DNA of 64,000 bases from Pseudomonas fluorescens (lineage in GTDB: Bacteria > Pseudomonadota > Gammaproteobacteria > Pseudomonadales > Pseudomonadaceae), in contig LR782234.1 of NCBI GenBank assembly GCA_902825215.1, positions 4,898,001-4,962,000 on the forward strand, given 5' to 3'. Positions 1 to 9,325 of the stretch are shown here, in pieces (position 1 is the stretch's first letter; every line of letters starts with the position of its first letter). The notes under the pieces are model-generated. The model saw only the letters and a list, made by a program, of their open reading frames with translations. It did not search any database and was not told where the DNA came from. Position numbers and translations under genes: made by a program.

Positions 1-91
1 GCATGCGTGGCTGCTCCCAGGCAGCCACCGCCAATGAAGCGACTGCCAAGGCTCCGACCAGAAACAAACCTCGTGCAATTTCGAGTTTCAT
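1..91 (-). CDS. Hypothetical exported protein, N-terminal fragment
   Basis: Only the first 30 codons lie in the window; the gene runs off the left edge. They read MKLEIARGLFLVGALAVASL and then an Ala-rich stretch ending ...WEQPRM. This is a short basic start followed by a hydrophobic core and small residues, so a signal peptide or N-terminal membrane anchor. The ATG lies 2 nt after the inaA stop, so it is probably the last cotranscribed gene of the methyltransferase-inaA unit. No function can be assigned from this fragment. Confidence 0.6.
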   Translation of the reverse strand, partial: MKLEIARGLFLVGALAVASLAVAAWEQPRM

Positions 92-93
92 CG

Positions 94-810
94 CTATAAA
101 CCTTTGATAGCGCTGCCAAACGCCGTCTCATAAAAATAGACGAGTTTTTTCCAGTCGGCATCGCGGAACGACGAATGGCGACGCAGTTGCTTCATGTCGT
201 GCTGTGCGGCGCGATAGGCGGTCAGGCGCTGGCGGCATTTTTCCAGATCGATCAGTGCCACTTCGACCTTCGCCGACTCGCCCTTGCCGGTCACCCGCAC
301 GAATACGTGCTTGATGTAGATGCAGCTGTGCTGCCAACGGCCCTTGTGCATGCGCGCGAGGTTCTCCGCCAGATCCTTGAGCACGCGCTCGTAGACCACG
401 TCGCCACATTGATCACGACCGCCGGCAGCGGCCAGCCAGTGTTCCAGTTCCTGGAAACCGTCCAGGGATTTGGTCACCAGCAGCGCACGCCATTTGTGCT
501 GCGGATCAGGCTGGGCGCCACAGAAAACGATTTGCGGCACACGTACACCGAGCTTGCTCACGCCAGTCAGCGCATCCAGTTCACGCAATACGGTCGGGCG
601 GCCGAACGGGTGCAACCAGCTGCGATAGATGTGTCCGGTCTGGCGCTTGGCGTACAGCAACTGACCGTCGCGACCGACGATACGCTGTACTCCGCTTTCG
701 CCACCGCGGCGCACGTTGGGTTCTTCAACCCATTCGCCACGCTGGGCCCAGTAATAATCGAAACCATCTTGCGAAGCGACGTTCGCTTCAACTGCTGCTT
801 GCACTGCCAT
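94..810 (-). CDS. inaA: InaA-family lipopolysaccharide-kinase-like protein
   Basis: A 238-residue protein of the InaA/WaaP kinase-like family, which acts on lipopolysaccharide core sugars at the inner face of the inner membrane. Visible kinase landmarks are the putative ATP-binding Lys (LLYAK, about residue 55), a helix-C Glu (LREL, about 77), a catalytic-loop region QHSCIYIKH (160-168) and a metal-binding Asp in LIDLEK (about 188). In WaaP the loop reads HRDCY; here the Asp position is Cys, so phosphotransfer activity is uncertain. The ATG follows AAGAGG at a good distance and lies 3 nt after the methyltransferase stop. Position downstream of colRS and a ColR-like box at 1552-1567 place it in the ColRS envelope regulon. 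Family assignment is firm, substrate is not. Confidence 0.85.
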   Translation of the reverse strand: MAVQAAVEANVASQDGFDYYWAQRGEWVEEPNVRRGGESGVQRIVGRDGQLLYAKRQTGHIYRSWLHPFGRPTVLRELDALTGVSKLGVRVPQIVFCGAQPDPQHKWRALLVTKSLDGFQELEHWLAAAGGRDQCGDVVYERVLKDLAENLARMHKGRWQHSCIYIKHVFVRVTGKGESAKVEVALIDLEKCRQRLTAYRAAQHDMKQLRRHSSFRDADWKKLVYFYETAFGSAIKGL

Positions 811-813
811 CTC

Positions 814-1482
814 TTACCTCTTGCGTAATACGTAAACCCGCCACATCGCATAGAGCGGTATAAAGTCCAGTTGTTCCTGAATGCGGAAACCGGCCTGTTC
901 AAATTCTTTCTCGATCGTCGCCGCCGGAATCAGAAAACGATTCTGGTAATCACGATTCGGCCGGTCCAGCTCGGCGCGCTTGCGCTTCCAGGCCTTGAAA
1001 TTGCCGTCTACCCACAATGAAACAATCACGCTGTCGCGGCTCACGCGCTCGAATTCGCGCAGGATCACCTGGCGATGCTCGGACTCACCGATGTGGTGCA
1101 GCAGACGCATGCAGAAGATGCTGTCGACCGAGTTGTCCGGCAAGGCAATGTCGAACGCCGAGGTGTGCAGCGGTTGTACCCGCTTGACCACGTCGGCCGG
1201 TTGCCCTTGCATTGCCGTCTTGATCATCGACTCGGAATTGTCCGCGCCGATGATCACCCGGTTGGGTTTTTCCGCGAGCATTGGCCAGAAACGCCCGGCG
1301 CCGCAGGGTAAATCCAGCACCAGCCCGGGATCACCCGCCAGCGACAAGGCCTTGCGCGCCAACTGTTCATCGCGCCAATGCGACAGACGACGGCCTAAGC
1401 TTTCCTTGTGCTTGCGCAGATATCGCTGTGCGTGCTGATCGTCGTACTTCTCGGAAAAATCGAGCTTGATCGGGTCGGCCAT
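814..1482 (-). CDS. Class I SAM-dependent methyltransferase
   Basis: A 222-residue Rossmann-fold methyltransferase. Motif I reads VLDLPCGAGRFWP (about residues 55-67), an acidic end of strand 2 is seen in IIGADNS, and the post-motif segment DNSVDSIFCMRLLHHI matches the methyltransferase_11 pattern. The substrate is unknown. It lies between colS and inaA, as I recall for P. aeruginosa and P. putida, suggesting a role in lipid or LPS modification under ColRS control. AGGAG precedes the ATG. A 152-nt gap separates it from colS and carries a ColR-like box, so it probably has its own promoter. It is followed after 3 nt by inaA. Confidence 0.85.
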   Translation of the reverse strand: MADPIKLDFSEKYDDQHAQRYLRKHKESLGRRLSHWRDEQLARKALSLAGDPGLVLDLPCGAGRFWPMLAEKPNRVIIGADNSESMIKTAMQGQPADVVKRVQPLHTSAFDIALPDNSVDSIFCMRLLHHIGESEHRQVILREFERVSRDSVIVSLWVDGNFKAWKRKRAELDRPNRDYQNRFLIPAATIEKEFEQAGFRIQEQLDFIPLYAMWRVYVLRKR

Positions 1483-1551
1483 GATCTGGACTCCTGAATG
1501 TCTGATGACGCCACCATAATCAGCGGCGTGTCAGCGTCAGGTCGTCCAATT

Positions 1552-1567
1552 GTGAAAAAAATGTCAG
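1552..1567 (-). promoter_or_regulatory. Candidate ColR-binding site before methyltransferase-inaA
   Basis: On the minus strand the 16 nt read CTGACATTTTTTTCAC. This fits every position of the P. putida ColR consensus as I remember it, YYNASNNYTTTTTCAC. It lies about 70 nt upstream of the methyltransferase start, in the gap after colS. Binding is inferred. Confidence 0.55.
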
Positions 1568-1634
1568 GTAAACCGGCAAAGTATTACAACGTTATACAGG
1601 ATTTAGACAGGCAGGCGGGAGTAGCCTGAAGCGA

Positions 1635-2918
1635 CTATTTGCGTCCATTAACGCCAAGATCTACTTCGAATCGGCAGCCATTGGGTTCCATCGTGCTCAA
1701 GTTGACGGTCCAGCCCTGGTTTTCACAGATGCGCTGCACCAGCGACAAGCCAAGCCCGAGGCCATCGCCGCGTTTTTCACTGCCGCGCACGAACGGTTCG
1801 AACATGGCTTCGCGTTTTTCCTCGGGGATACCTACGCCCGAGTCCTCGACGATAAAGCCGTGGGCCGTCAGGGTCAGGCGAATGAACCCCTCTTCGGTGT
1901 AGTGCAGGGCGTTGCGCAGCAGGTTGCCCATCACCGCATTCAGCAGGGTGGCGTTGTAGCGGTCGTCCGATGGGGCGCCAGGCTCGAAGTCCAGCGTCAG
2001 GCCCTTGCGCTCGATCGGCTCGCGCCACAGGCACAGCAGGCTTTGCGCCACTTGCGTGAGGTTGTGCTGCGGCGCCGCCCCAGGTTCTTCGTTTTGCGCG
2101 CGCGCCAGCATCAGGAACGTTTGCACCAGTTCGCGCATTTCCTCGCTGGCCCGGGCAATGCGCTCGACCTGCGAGCGACCGCGTTGATCGATGCCCGGAT
2201 TCTCCAGCAGCAGCTCGCAGGAACTGGCCAGCACCATCAACGGCGTGCGCAATTCATGACTGACGTCGCTGGTGAACAAGCGTTCGCGGGTCAATGCCTG
2301 ACGCAAGCGTCCCAGCGTGGCATCGAATGCCACCGCCAGTTCACCGACTTCATCCGCGGCATAATCCGGTGCCAGCGGCGGTGCCAGCCCGAGCAACTGA
2401 TCGCGATGGCGGACCTGCCTCGCCAGCCGTACCACCGGTGCCATCACCTTGCGTGCCAGCACCCAGCCGAGAAACACCGCCAGCGCCAGACTGAGCACAA
2501 AGCCCACCAGCACCACGGCAAACAGCACGCGCTCCCGCTCTTCGAAATCACTTTGATCCTGCAGCAGTACATAGCGGCGACCGTCGACGATTTCGACCAT
2601 CGCGTGATACGACAGCTGCTCGCGGAACACTTCATGAAAACCGGCATCGAGATGGCGCAGGTCCTTGGGCAGATCGAAATCTCCCGGCCCGCCACTGAAA
2701 TAGAACAGTTGATCCGGTTCAGGACGGTGGCTCCAGTCGGAAACGTTGTCCATCAACAGCAAACGCTGGAGGTCGCCGCCGAGTCCCGCCGAAATCAGTT
2801 TTTCCTCGACCAGATGCACGGTCGCGACAATGCCCATGGCAAACGCGCCGGCCACCAGTGCGCTCATCAAGGCAAAGGCAATGATGATCCGCTGCGAAAG
2901 GCTTTGCTTGAACTCCAT
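1635..2918 (-). CDS. colS: Sensor histidine kinase ColS
   Basis: A 427-residue inner-membrane sensor kinase. An N-terminal membrane helix (about 10-35), a periplasmic domain of roughly 100 residues rich in His and acidic residues, and a second membrane helix (about 132-153) precede HAMP, HisKA and HATPase domains. The phosphoacceptor His is in SDVSHELRTPL; the N box is NLLRNALHY, the G1 box VEDSGVGIPEE and the G2 box GLGLGLSLV. ColS in P. putida is reported to sense excess iron and zinc through acidic periplasmic residues; that is family knowledge. Its ATG overlaps the colR stop codon by one base (TAATG), so the two are translationally coupled. Confidence 0.93.
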   Translation of the reverse strand: MEFKQSLSQRIIIAFALMSALVAGAFAMGIVATVHLVEEKLISAGLGGDLQRLLLMDNVSDWSHRPEPDQLFYFSGGPGDFDLPKDLRHLDAGFHEVFREQLSYHAMVEIVDGRRYVLLQDQSDFEERERVLFAVVLVGFVLSLALAVFLGWVLARKVMAPVVRLARQVRHRDQLLGLAPPLAPDYAADEVGELAVAFDATLGRLRQALTRERLFTSDVSHELRTPLMVLASSCELLLENPGIDQRGRSQVERIARASEEMRELVQTFLMLARAQNEEPGAAPQHNLTQVAQSLLCLWREPIERKGLTLDFEPGAPSDDRYNATLLNAVMGNLLRNALHYTEEGFIRLTLTAHGFIVEDSGVGIPEEKREAMFEPFVRGSEKRGDGLGLGLSLVQRICENQGWTVNLSTMEPNGCRFEVDLGVNGRK

Positions 2919-3589
2919 TACACGTCGGCCAAGCGGTAACCCACCCCGTGCACGGTGTGCAGCAGTGGCTTGGCGAACGGCTTGTCGATCACCTGACGCA
3001 ACTGGTGAACGTGGCTGCGCAGACTGTCGCTGTCCGGGCAGTCATCGCCCCACAGCGCTTCTTCGAGAATTTCCCGGCGCAACACGTGCGGGCTCTTCTG
3101 CATCAGTACCGCCAGCAGCTTGAGGCCGACCGGGTTGAGCTTGAGCAGCTTGCCCTCACGCGTCACCTCAAGCGTGTCGAGGTCGTAGCTCAGATCGGCG
3201 ACCTGCAACGCGCGGCGGCCACCACCCTGAGCGCGACGCATCACGGCTTCGACCCGCGCCGCCAGCTCGGACAAGGCAAACGGTTTGATCAGGTAATCGT
3301 CGGCACCCGACTTGAAGCCCTGCAAGCGATCATCCAGTTGATCGCGCGCGGTGAGCATGATCACCGGCGTATCCCGCCGCGCATCTTCGCGCAGGCGTTT
3401 GCACAGGGTATAGCCGTCGATCCCCGGCAACATGATGTCGAGGACGATCAGGTCGTAATGCTCGGTGGCGGCCAGGTGCAGGCCCGACAGACCGTCCTGC
3501 GCGCAATCGACGGTGTAGCCCTTGAGGCCCAGGTAATCGGCCAGATTGGCCAGGATGTCGCGGTTGTCTTCGACCAGCAGAATTCGCAT
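2918..3589 (-). CDS. colR: Response regulator ColR (OmpR family)
   Basis: A 223-residue OmpR/PhoB-type regulator. The receiver domain starts MRILLVEDN, has the phospho-Asp in LIVLDIMLPG, Thr in VIMLTARD and Lys in YLIKPF; a winged-helix DNA-binding domain follows (about 125-222). A GTG two codons upstream would leave no room after the GGAGGAGG ribosome site, so the ATG at 3589 is preferred. With ColS it controls outer-membrane and LPS-modification genes needed for metal and stress tolerance and root colonisation in pseudomonads. Candidate target boxes lie at 1552-1567 and 3707-3722. Confidence 0.93.
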   Translation of the reverse strand: MRILLVEDNRDILANLADYLGLKGYTVDCAQDGLSGLHLAATEHYDLIVLDIMLPGIDGYTLCKRLREDARRDTPVIMLTARDQLDDRLQGFKSGADDYLIKPFALSELAARVEAVMRRAQGGGRRALQVADLSYDLDTLEVTREGKLLKLNPVGLKLLAVLMQKSPHVLRREILEEALWGDDCPDSDSLRSHVHQLRQVIDKPFAKPLLHTVHGVGYRLADV

Positions 3590-3706
3590 GGGCACCTCCT
3601 CCGAACGGGGTTACGGCCGTCTTGGCCCGCGCAGCTTACGGCCAAGTGTGGCTCACGGCTAGGCATGTGTCGGGTTGTTTGGCGATAAAAATGCTGATGC
3701 CGCCCG

Positions 3707-3722
3707 CCAACGTTTTTTTCAC
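3707..3722 (+). promoter_or_regulatory. Candidate ColR-binding site before the PAP2 gene
   Basis: CCAACGTTTTTTTCAC fits every position of the remembered ColR consensus YYNASNNYTTTTTCAC. It lies about 90 nt upstream of the PAP2 phosphatase ATG and on its coding strand, in the divergent gap with colR. A PAP2 gene next to colR is, as I recall, a known ColR target in P. putida. Binding here is inferred. Confidence 0.6.
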
Positions 3723-3810
3723 TTTCGATTAACGAATCGGCAACGCCTGTGCGCGCAGACTCCGCGCGATTGCGCTCCCCCGAACACTCTTGCCGACCAA
3801 GGAATTGCCC

Positions 3811-4554
3811 ATGGCGTTGACCTCTGCCCGTCCCGTTTCGCGGCCGCTGAACCTCTGGTTATGCCTGGGCATACCCGCGGTTGCGGCGATCATTCTGGTG
3901 TTGCTCGAATTGACCGATCTGGACATGGATCTGGCCCGATTGTTCTACGACCCGGTTGCCGGCGACTTCATCGGACGCCACAGCTACTTTCTCGAAGACA
4001 TCCTGCATGACCGCGCCAAACAAGTGGTCATCGCCTTCTCGGTGTTCGCGATCCTTGGTTTCATCGGCTCGTTTTTCCTCGCCCGGCTCAAACCGTTCAA
4101 GCGTGAGCTGGGCTGTCTGGTGCTGTCGCTGGGCCTGGCCACTTCGTTCGTCACCCCGGTCAAAGCCGTGACGGCGGTGCAATGCCCGTGGAGCCTGGAG
4201 CAATTTGGTGGGCACGAAAAGTACAGCAAGTTGATGGACCATCGGCCGTCGACCGACAAGCCGGGGCGTTGCTGGCCAGGCGGGCATGCGGCGACGGGGT
4301 TCACCTTGTTTGCGTTGTTCTTTGTCCTGCGTGATCGTCGTCCACGTCTGGCGCGGCAGGCATTTGTGTTTGCCTTTGCCTTGGGCTCGGTGTTTTCGAT
4401 CAGCCGGATGATGCAGGGCGCGCACTTCTTCTCGCACAACGTGTGGACGGCAATATTCTGCTGGCTGATTTGCCTGGGGGCTTATTACTGGGTGCTTTAT
4501 CGCCCGGCGGGCAAGGCTGCGGCGGTTGTCAAAGCACGCCCCGTCGGCGCTTGA
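3811..4554 (+). CDS. PAP2-family membrane phosphatase
   Basis: A 247-residue polytopic protein with about six hydrophobic segments. It carries the PAP2 signature pieces: a basic motif ending in DHRPSTDKPGRCW, then PGGHAATGF (equivalent of the PSGH motif), and SRMMQGAHFFSHN (equivalent of SRx5Hx3D). The position of the usual final Asp is occupied by His/Asn. Members dephosphorylate lipid A, undecaprenyl diphosphate or phosphatidyl lipids at the periplasmic face; the substrate here is unknown. The ATG at 3811 follows AAGGAA by 6 nt; a TTG 21 nt upstream has no ribosome site. Divergent from colR with a ColR box in its promoter. Confidence 0.85.
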   Translation: MALTSARPVSRPLNLWLCLGIPAVAAIILVLLELTDLDMDLARLFYDPVAGDFIGRHSYFLEDILHDRAKQVVIAFSVFAILGFIGSFFLARLKPFKRELGCLVLSLGLATSFVTPVKAVTAVQCPWSLEQFGGHEKYSKLMDHRPSTDKPGRCWPGGHAATGFTLFALFFVLRDRRPRLARQAFVFAFALGSVFSISRMMQGAHFFSHNVWTAIFCWLICLGAYYWVLYRPAGKAAAVVKARPVGA

Positions 4555-4560
4555 TCGGAC

Positions 4561-4658
4561 GCCATCGCTGGCAAGCCAGCTCCCACAGGGACTGAGAGTG
4601 TTCACACACTATGTGCCTGCCCTTGGATTCCTGTGGGAGCTGGCTTGCCAGCGATGGC
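4561..4658. repeat. REP-type inverted repeat
   Basis: A 29-30 bp arm beginning GCCATCGCTGGCAAGCC at 4561 is repeated inverted at 4630-4658 (...GGCTTGCCAGCGATGGC). The arms carry the GTGGGAGC tip common to REP elements of fluorescent pseudomonads, but a different core and opposite arm order from the four other pairs in this window. It lies between convergent PAP2 and groEL genes. Confidence 0.8.
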
Positions 4659-4696
4659 CACACCTCGGTCTGTAGCCCACCCCAGAATTCGGGCAA

Positions 4697-4733
4697 TAAA
4701 AAACCCCGCTGGCTCGCGCCGGCGGGGTTTTTC
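4697..4733. terminator. Bidirectional intrinsic terminator, groEL / PAP2
   Basis: A GC-rich hairpin (CCCCGCTGGC / GCCGGCGGGG) is flanked by an A-run on the left and a T-run on the right. It lies 21 nt beyond the groEL stop and can end transcription from both sides. Confidence 0.85.
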
Positions 4734-4753
4734 GTTACGGGGGTAAGGCTGGC

Positions 4754-6400
<1,647 letters not shown>

Positions 6401-6450
6401 GATCGATATTCCTTAAATACTTTGTAGTAACGGGAAAATGAACGGGAGTA

Positions 6451-6744
6451 TCAGCCTTCGATAACCGCGAGGATTTCGTTCTCGCTCATTACCAGCAGGT
6501 CTTCGCCATCGACTTTCACAGTGTTGCTGCCGGAGTAAGGACCGAACACAACCTTGTCGCCCACTTTCACGGACAGTGCGCGCACTTCACCGCTTTCCAG
6601 TGCTTTGCCCGGGCCTACAGCGAGGATCTCACCGTGGTTGGCTTTTTCAGCAGCCGAACCTGGCAGGACGATACCGCCAGCGGTTTTCTTTTCTTCTTCG
6701 CTGCGACGGATGACGACGCGGTCATGCAGAGGACGAAGCTTCAT
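6451..6744 (-). CDS. groES: Co-chaperonin GroES (10 kDa)
   Basis: A 97-residue heptameric lid of the GroEL chamber. Recognised by the N-terminus MKLRPLHDRVVIRR, the mobile loop EEKKTAGGIVLPGSA (about residues 17-31) and the strand VGDKVVFGPYSG. AGGAGAG precedes the ATG. First gene of the groESL operon; a sigma-32-like promoter lies about 145-175 nt upstream. Confidence 0.99.
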   Translation of the reverse strand: MKLRPLHDRVVIRRSEEEKKTAGGIVLPGSAAEKANHGEILAVGPGKALESGEVRALSVKVGDKVVFGPYSGSNTVKVDGEDLLVMSENEILAVIEG

Positions 6745-6887
6745 TGTCGATCTCTCCTAATTGTGGTTTTCATCGGCCGGTGTAGTCCCGGCGGGTTTAA
6801 CAAATCCGGCCTGTGCCGGGTGCGGCTCGTCGAGCGAACCGCGCAAGTCTGTCCGGTGTAATCACCGGAAACCTTTCGGTGACCGAT

Positions 6888-6917
6888 ACATAGGGGCGTA
6901 CAAGCTGATTACAAGGG
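6888..6917 (-). promoter_or_regulatory. Sigma-32-like heat-shock promoter of groESL
   Basis: Read on the minus strand, CCCTTGTAA (cf. CTTGAAA) is followed after 13 nt by CCCCTATGT (cf. CCCCATnT). Spacing and both boxes fit the heat-shock sigma factor consensus, and the site faces groES. The transcript would have a leader of about 140 nt. Confidence 0.65.
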
Positions 6918-6969
6918 CTGGGACAAAAAAAATTTTGACGCTGTCCGGCGATTTGGCCGCATAAACGAG

Positions 6970-6991
6970 CACGGCACCCGAAGGTGCCGTG
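6970..6991 (-). terminator. Hairpin downstream of fxsA
   Basis: ACGGCACC / GGTGCCGT stem with a CGAA-type tetraloop, 13 nt after the fxsA stop. The T-tract beyond it on the minus strand is short, so termination may be partial and allow some read-through into groESL. Confidence 0.55.
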
Positions 6992-7003
6992 TCGATGTTG
7001 ACG

Positions 7004-7480
7004 TTACTTGTTGTCGCGATGTTCGTACTCGCCTTCGATCACATTCGGCTCGCGGCCCAACGGCTCGCGCGGTGCCGGACCGCCACGGGGTTGCAGGTCG
7101 TCAGCGAAGGCGCGCTGGCGCATGGCCTGGTCTTCGGCGCGCTGACGCATTTTGTTCGCCAGCAGACGCCGGGTGAACGGCAGCAGCATGACCAGACCGA
7201 CCACGTCGCTGATGAAGCCCGGAATGATCAGCAGACCGCCGGCCAGCGCGAGCATCAAACCTTCAAGCATGGTCTGCGCCGGCAGTTCGCCGCGGTTCAG
7301 GCTTTCACGGGCACGCAGGGCGGTGGCGAGGCCGGCGACGCGCAGCACGAACACGCCGAACATCGAGCCGACGATAATCAGCAGCAGGGCCGGGAAAAAC
7401 CCGATCGCCCCTGCCACTTTGACGAATACGAACAGCTCCAGCACTGGAAACAGCAGAAAGAGCAACAGAAAAGGGCGCAT
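7004..7480 (-). CDS. fxsA: FxsA-family inner-membrane protein
   Basis: A 158-residue protein with three to four hydrophobic segments in the first 110 residues (PFLLLFLLFPVLELFVFV; GFFPALLLIIVGSMFGVFVL; MLALAGGLLIIPGFISDVVG) and a charged cytoplasmic tail ending VIEGEYEHRDNK. The LIIPGFISDVVGL motif is characteristic of FxsA, which in E. coli suppresses F-plasmid exclusion of phage T7; its normal role is unknown. The ATG at 7480 follows GAGG by 8 nt; a TTG one codon earlier is less likely. Its place directly upstream of groES is conserved in pseudomonads. Confidence 0.9.
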   Translation of the reverse strand: MRPFLLLFLLFPVLELFVFVKVAGAIGFFPALLLIIVGSMFGVFVLRVAGLATALRARESLNRGELPAQTMLEGLMLALAGGLLIIPGFISDVVGLVMLLPFTRRLLANKMRQRAEDQAMRQRAFADDLQPRGGPAPREPLGREPNVIEGEYEHRDNK

Positions 7481-7551
7481 CAAAAAGTCCTCAACGCAAG
7501 AAATGCCTTGCAGTAAGCCTTAGATGACGTCGCCCTTGCGTGAATTCAACC

Positions 7552-8277
7552 TTAAGAATTCGCTTTTTTTGGCCAGACCTCGGCGTGAGCCAATGAAACC
7601 AGGGCTTCGCGCACTTGTGTCGGCGTATTGCAGGGGCTTGGGAAGTCTAGCCAGTACAACGCCTGACCGATGCGCAAATGCATGCCTTCGCTGTCGATCC
7701 CGGCCAGTTGCGCCGGTACGCTGTTCGGCAAACCGGCGAGCTCGACGTAATGGGCGATGGCCTTGGCGTGGTCGCTGTTCATGTGCTCGACCATGCTGAT
7801 CTCGGCCTTGCCGGCGAACGGATTGGCCAGGGTTAATTGATCGATCCAGTGAATCGCACCGAAACCGCCGATGTAGCGGTGACGCACCGGGTTGAGCACC
7901 CAGAAGTCGAAATCGTGAGCCTGGTGATAGTTTTGCGAATCCGGGAAGTAGCGGTAGTAACGCTCAGCGGCGGCTTCGATGGCGGCAGTGTCTTCGAGCT
8001 TTTGCGCTTCGGCCAGATAAGTAAGTCGCCCCACCGCTTGCACATCATCGGCCTCGCGCTCGCCCACCAGCATCGAGCATTTCGGGTCTTTTTGCAGGTT
8101 GTGGGTGTGCTGGGCGATGCGGCTGATCAGGATCAGCGGCCGGCCCTGCTCGTCCAGGCAATAGGGGACCACGGAGCCGAACGGAAAACCGGGCATCGAC
8201 CTGGAGTGGGTCGAGAGCACTCCACGGTATTCCTTGAGAAGCAATTCTCGGGCATTCTTCGCCACTTCAACGCTCAA
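7552..8277 (-). CDS. HugZ-like pyridoxamine-phosphate-oxidase-fold protein
   Basis: A 241-residue protein of the split-barrel FMN/heme-binding superfamily with a C-terminal DUF2470 region (EISMVEHMNSDHAKAIAHYV, about 165-184). HugZ relatives bind heme and take part in heme utilisation or heme degradation; this is a family-level inference. The start is taken as TTG at 8277, because AAGGAG lies 7 nt upstream and the resulting N-terminus (LSVEVAKNARELLLKEYRG) matches family members; a further 26 upstream codons lack a ribosome site. It runs in the same direction as fxsA, 71 nt from it, and divergent from the SDR gene. Confidence 0.8.
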   Translation of the reverse strand: MSVEVAKNARELLLKEYRGVLSTHSRSMPGFPFGSVVPYCLDEQGRPLILISRIAQHTHNLQKDPKCSMLVGEREADDVQAVGRLTYLAEAQKLEDTAAIEAAAERYYRYFPDSQNYHQAHDFDFWVLNPVRHRYIGGFGAIHWIDQLTLANPFAGKAEISMVEHMNSDHAKAIAHYVELAGLPNSVPAQLAGIDSEGMHLRIGQALYWLDFPSPCNTPTQVREALVSLAHAEVWPKKANS

Positions 8278-8440
8278 TTTATGACTCCTTGAATAGAATC
8301 CGTCGAAAAAACGGACAGGCGCGCGAAAACAGGTTTCGGCCACGCCATCGGGCAATGTTCCTGCGCAACCCGGTCACGGCCGGGGCGAAACGGGAGCCGC
8401 CAGGAATAAAAACCATCAGACCAGCAATCGGGGCACGCGC

Positions 8441-9199
8441 ATGCAACTCAACGACAAAGTAATCATTATCACCGGCGGTTGCCAGGGTTTGGGCCGCTCC
8501 ATGGCCGAGTACCTCGCCGGCAAAGGCGCGAAGCTCGCGCTGGTCGACCTGAATCAGGAAAAGCTCGACGACGCCGTCGCCGCATGCAAAGCCAAGGGCG
8601 TCGAGGCGCGCAGCTATCTGTGTAACGTCGCCAATGAAGAACAGGTCGAGCACATGGTCGCTCAGGTTGCCGCTGATTTTGGCGCGATTCACGGCCTGAT
8701 CAACAACGCCGGGATCCTGCGTGACGGCCTGCTGCTCAAGGTCAAGGACGGCGAAATGAGCAAAATGAGCCTGGCCCAGTGGCAGGCAGTGATCGATGTC
8801 AACCTGACCGGCGTGTTCCTCTGCACGCGTGAGGTGGCGGCGAAAATGGTCGAGCTCAAGAACAGCGGCGCGATCATCAACATCTCGTCGATCTCCCGCG
8901 CCGGCAATGTCGGCCAGACCAACTATTCCGCGGCCAAGGCCGGTGTTGCGGCGGCGACTGTGACCTGGGCCAGGGAACTCGCACGCTACGGCATTCGCGT
9001 GGCCGGCATTGCACCGGGCTTCATCGAAACCGAAATGACCTTGGGCATGAAACCCGAAGCGCTGGAAAAAATGACCTCGGGCATCCCGCTCAAGCGCATG
9101 GGCAAACCGGAAGAGATCGCCCATTCGGCGGCATATATCTTCGAAAACGACTACTACACCGGGCGGATTCTGGAGATGGATGGCGGCTTGCGCATCTGA
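8441..9199 (+). CDS. Short-chain dehydrogenase/reductase (FabG-like)
   Basis: A 252-residue classical SDR. Cofactor motif TGGCQGLG (about 11-18), an Asp after strand 2 (ALVDLN) that favours NAD(H), NNAGI (about 88-92), and a catalytic Ser-Tyr-Lys set in NISSIS ... YSAAK. The C-terminus GRILEMDGGLRI is FabG-like. Typical reaction is reversible oxidation of a hydroxyl or reduction of a ketone; substrate unknown. It stands alone, divergent from the HugZ-like gene and followed by a REP pair. Confidence 0.88.
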   Translation: MQLNDKVIIITGGCQGLGRSMAEYLAGKGAKLALVDLNQEKLDDAVAACKAKGVEARSYLCNVANEEQVEHMVAQVAADFGAIHGLINNAGILRDGLLLKVKDGEMSKMSLAQWQAVIDVNLTGVFLCTREVAAKMVELKNSGAIINISSISRAGNVGQTNYSAAKAGVAAATVTWARELARYGIRVAGIAPGFIETEMTLGMKPEALEKMTSGIPLKRMGKPEEIAHSAAYIFENDYYTGRILEMDGGLRI

Positions 9200-9217
9200 T
9201 TGCCAACACAAAACAAC

Positions 9218-9307
9218 TGTGGGAGCGAGCCTGCTCGCGAAAGCGGTGGGTCAGCCAACATCTTCGTTGACTGACACTCCCTCTTCGCGAGCAGGCTCGC
9301 TCCCACA
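9218..9307. repeat. REPIN (inverted REP pair)
   Basis: Two arms of the motif TGTGGGAGCGAGCCTGCTCG in inverted orientation about 90 bp apart, between convergent SDR and mrp genes. The same element recurs at 25558-25648, 31077-31165 and 41840-41928. Such REPs of fluorescent pseudomonads are mobilised by RAYT transposases; none is in this window. Confidence 0.9.
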
Positions 9308-9325
9308 TTTTCATCCAGCGTTTAT

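Noticed and set aside
3790..3811. TTG start for the PAP2 gene seven codons upstream
   Set aside because: The AAGGAA ribosome site lies downstream of that TTG and in front of the ATG at 3811.
9218..9307. CRISPR-like repeats
   Set aside because: The repeats come as single inverted pairs between genes, not as direct repeats with spacers; they are REP elements.
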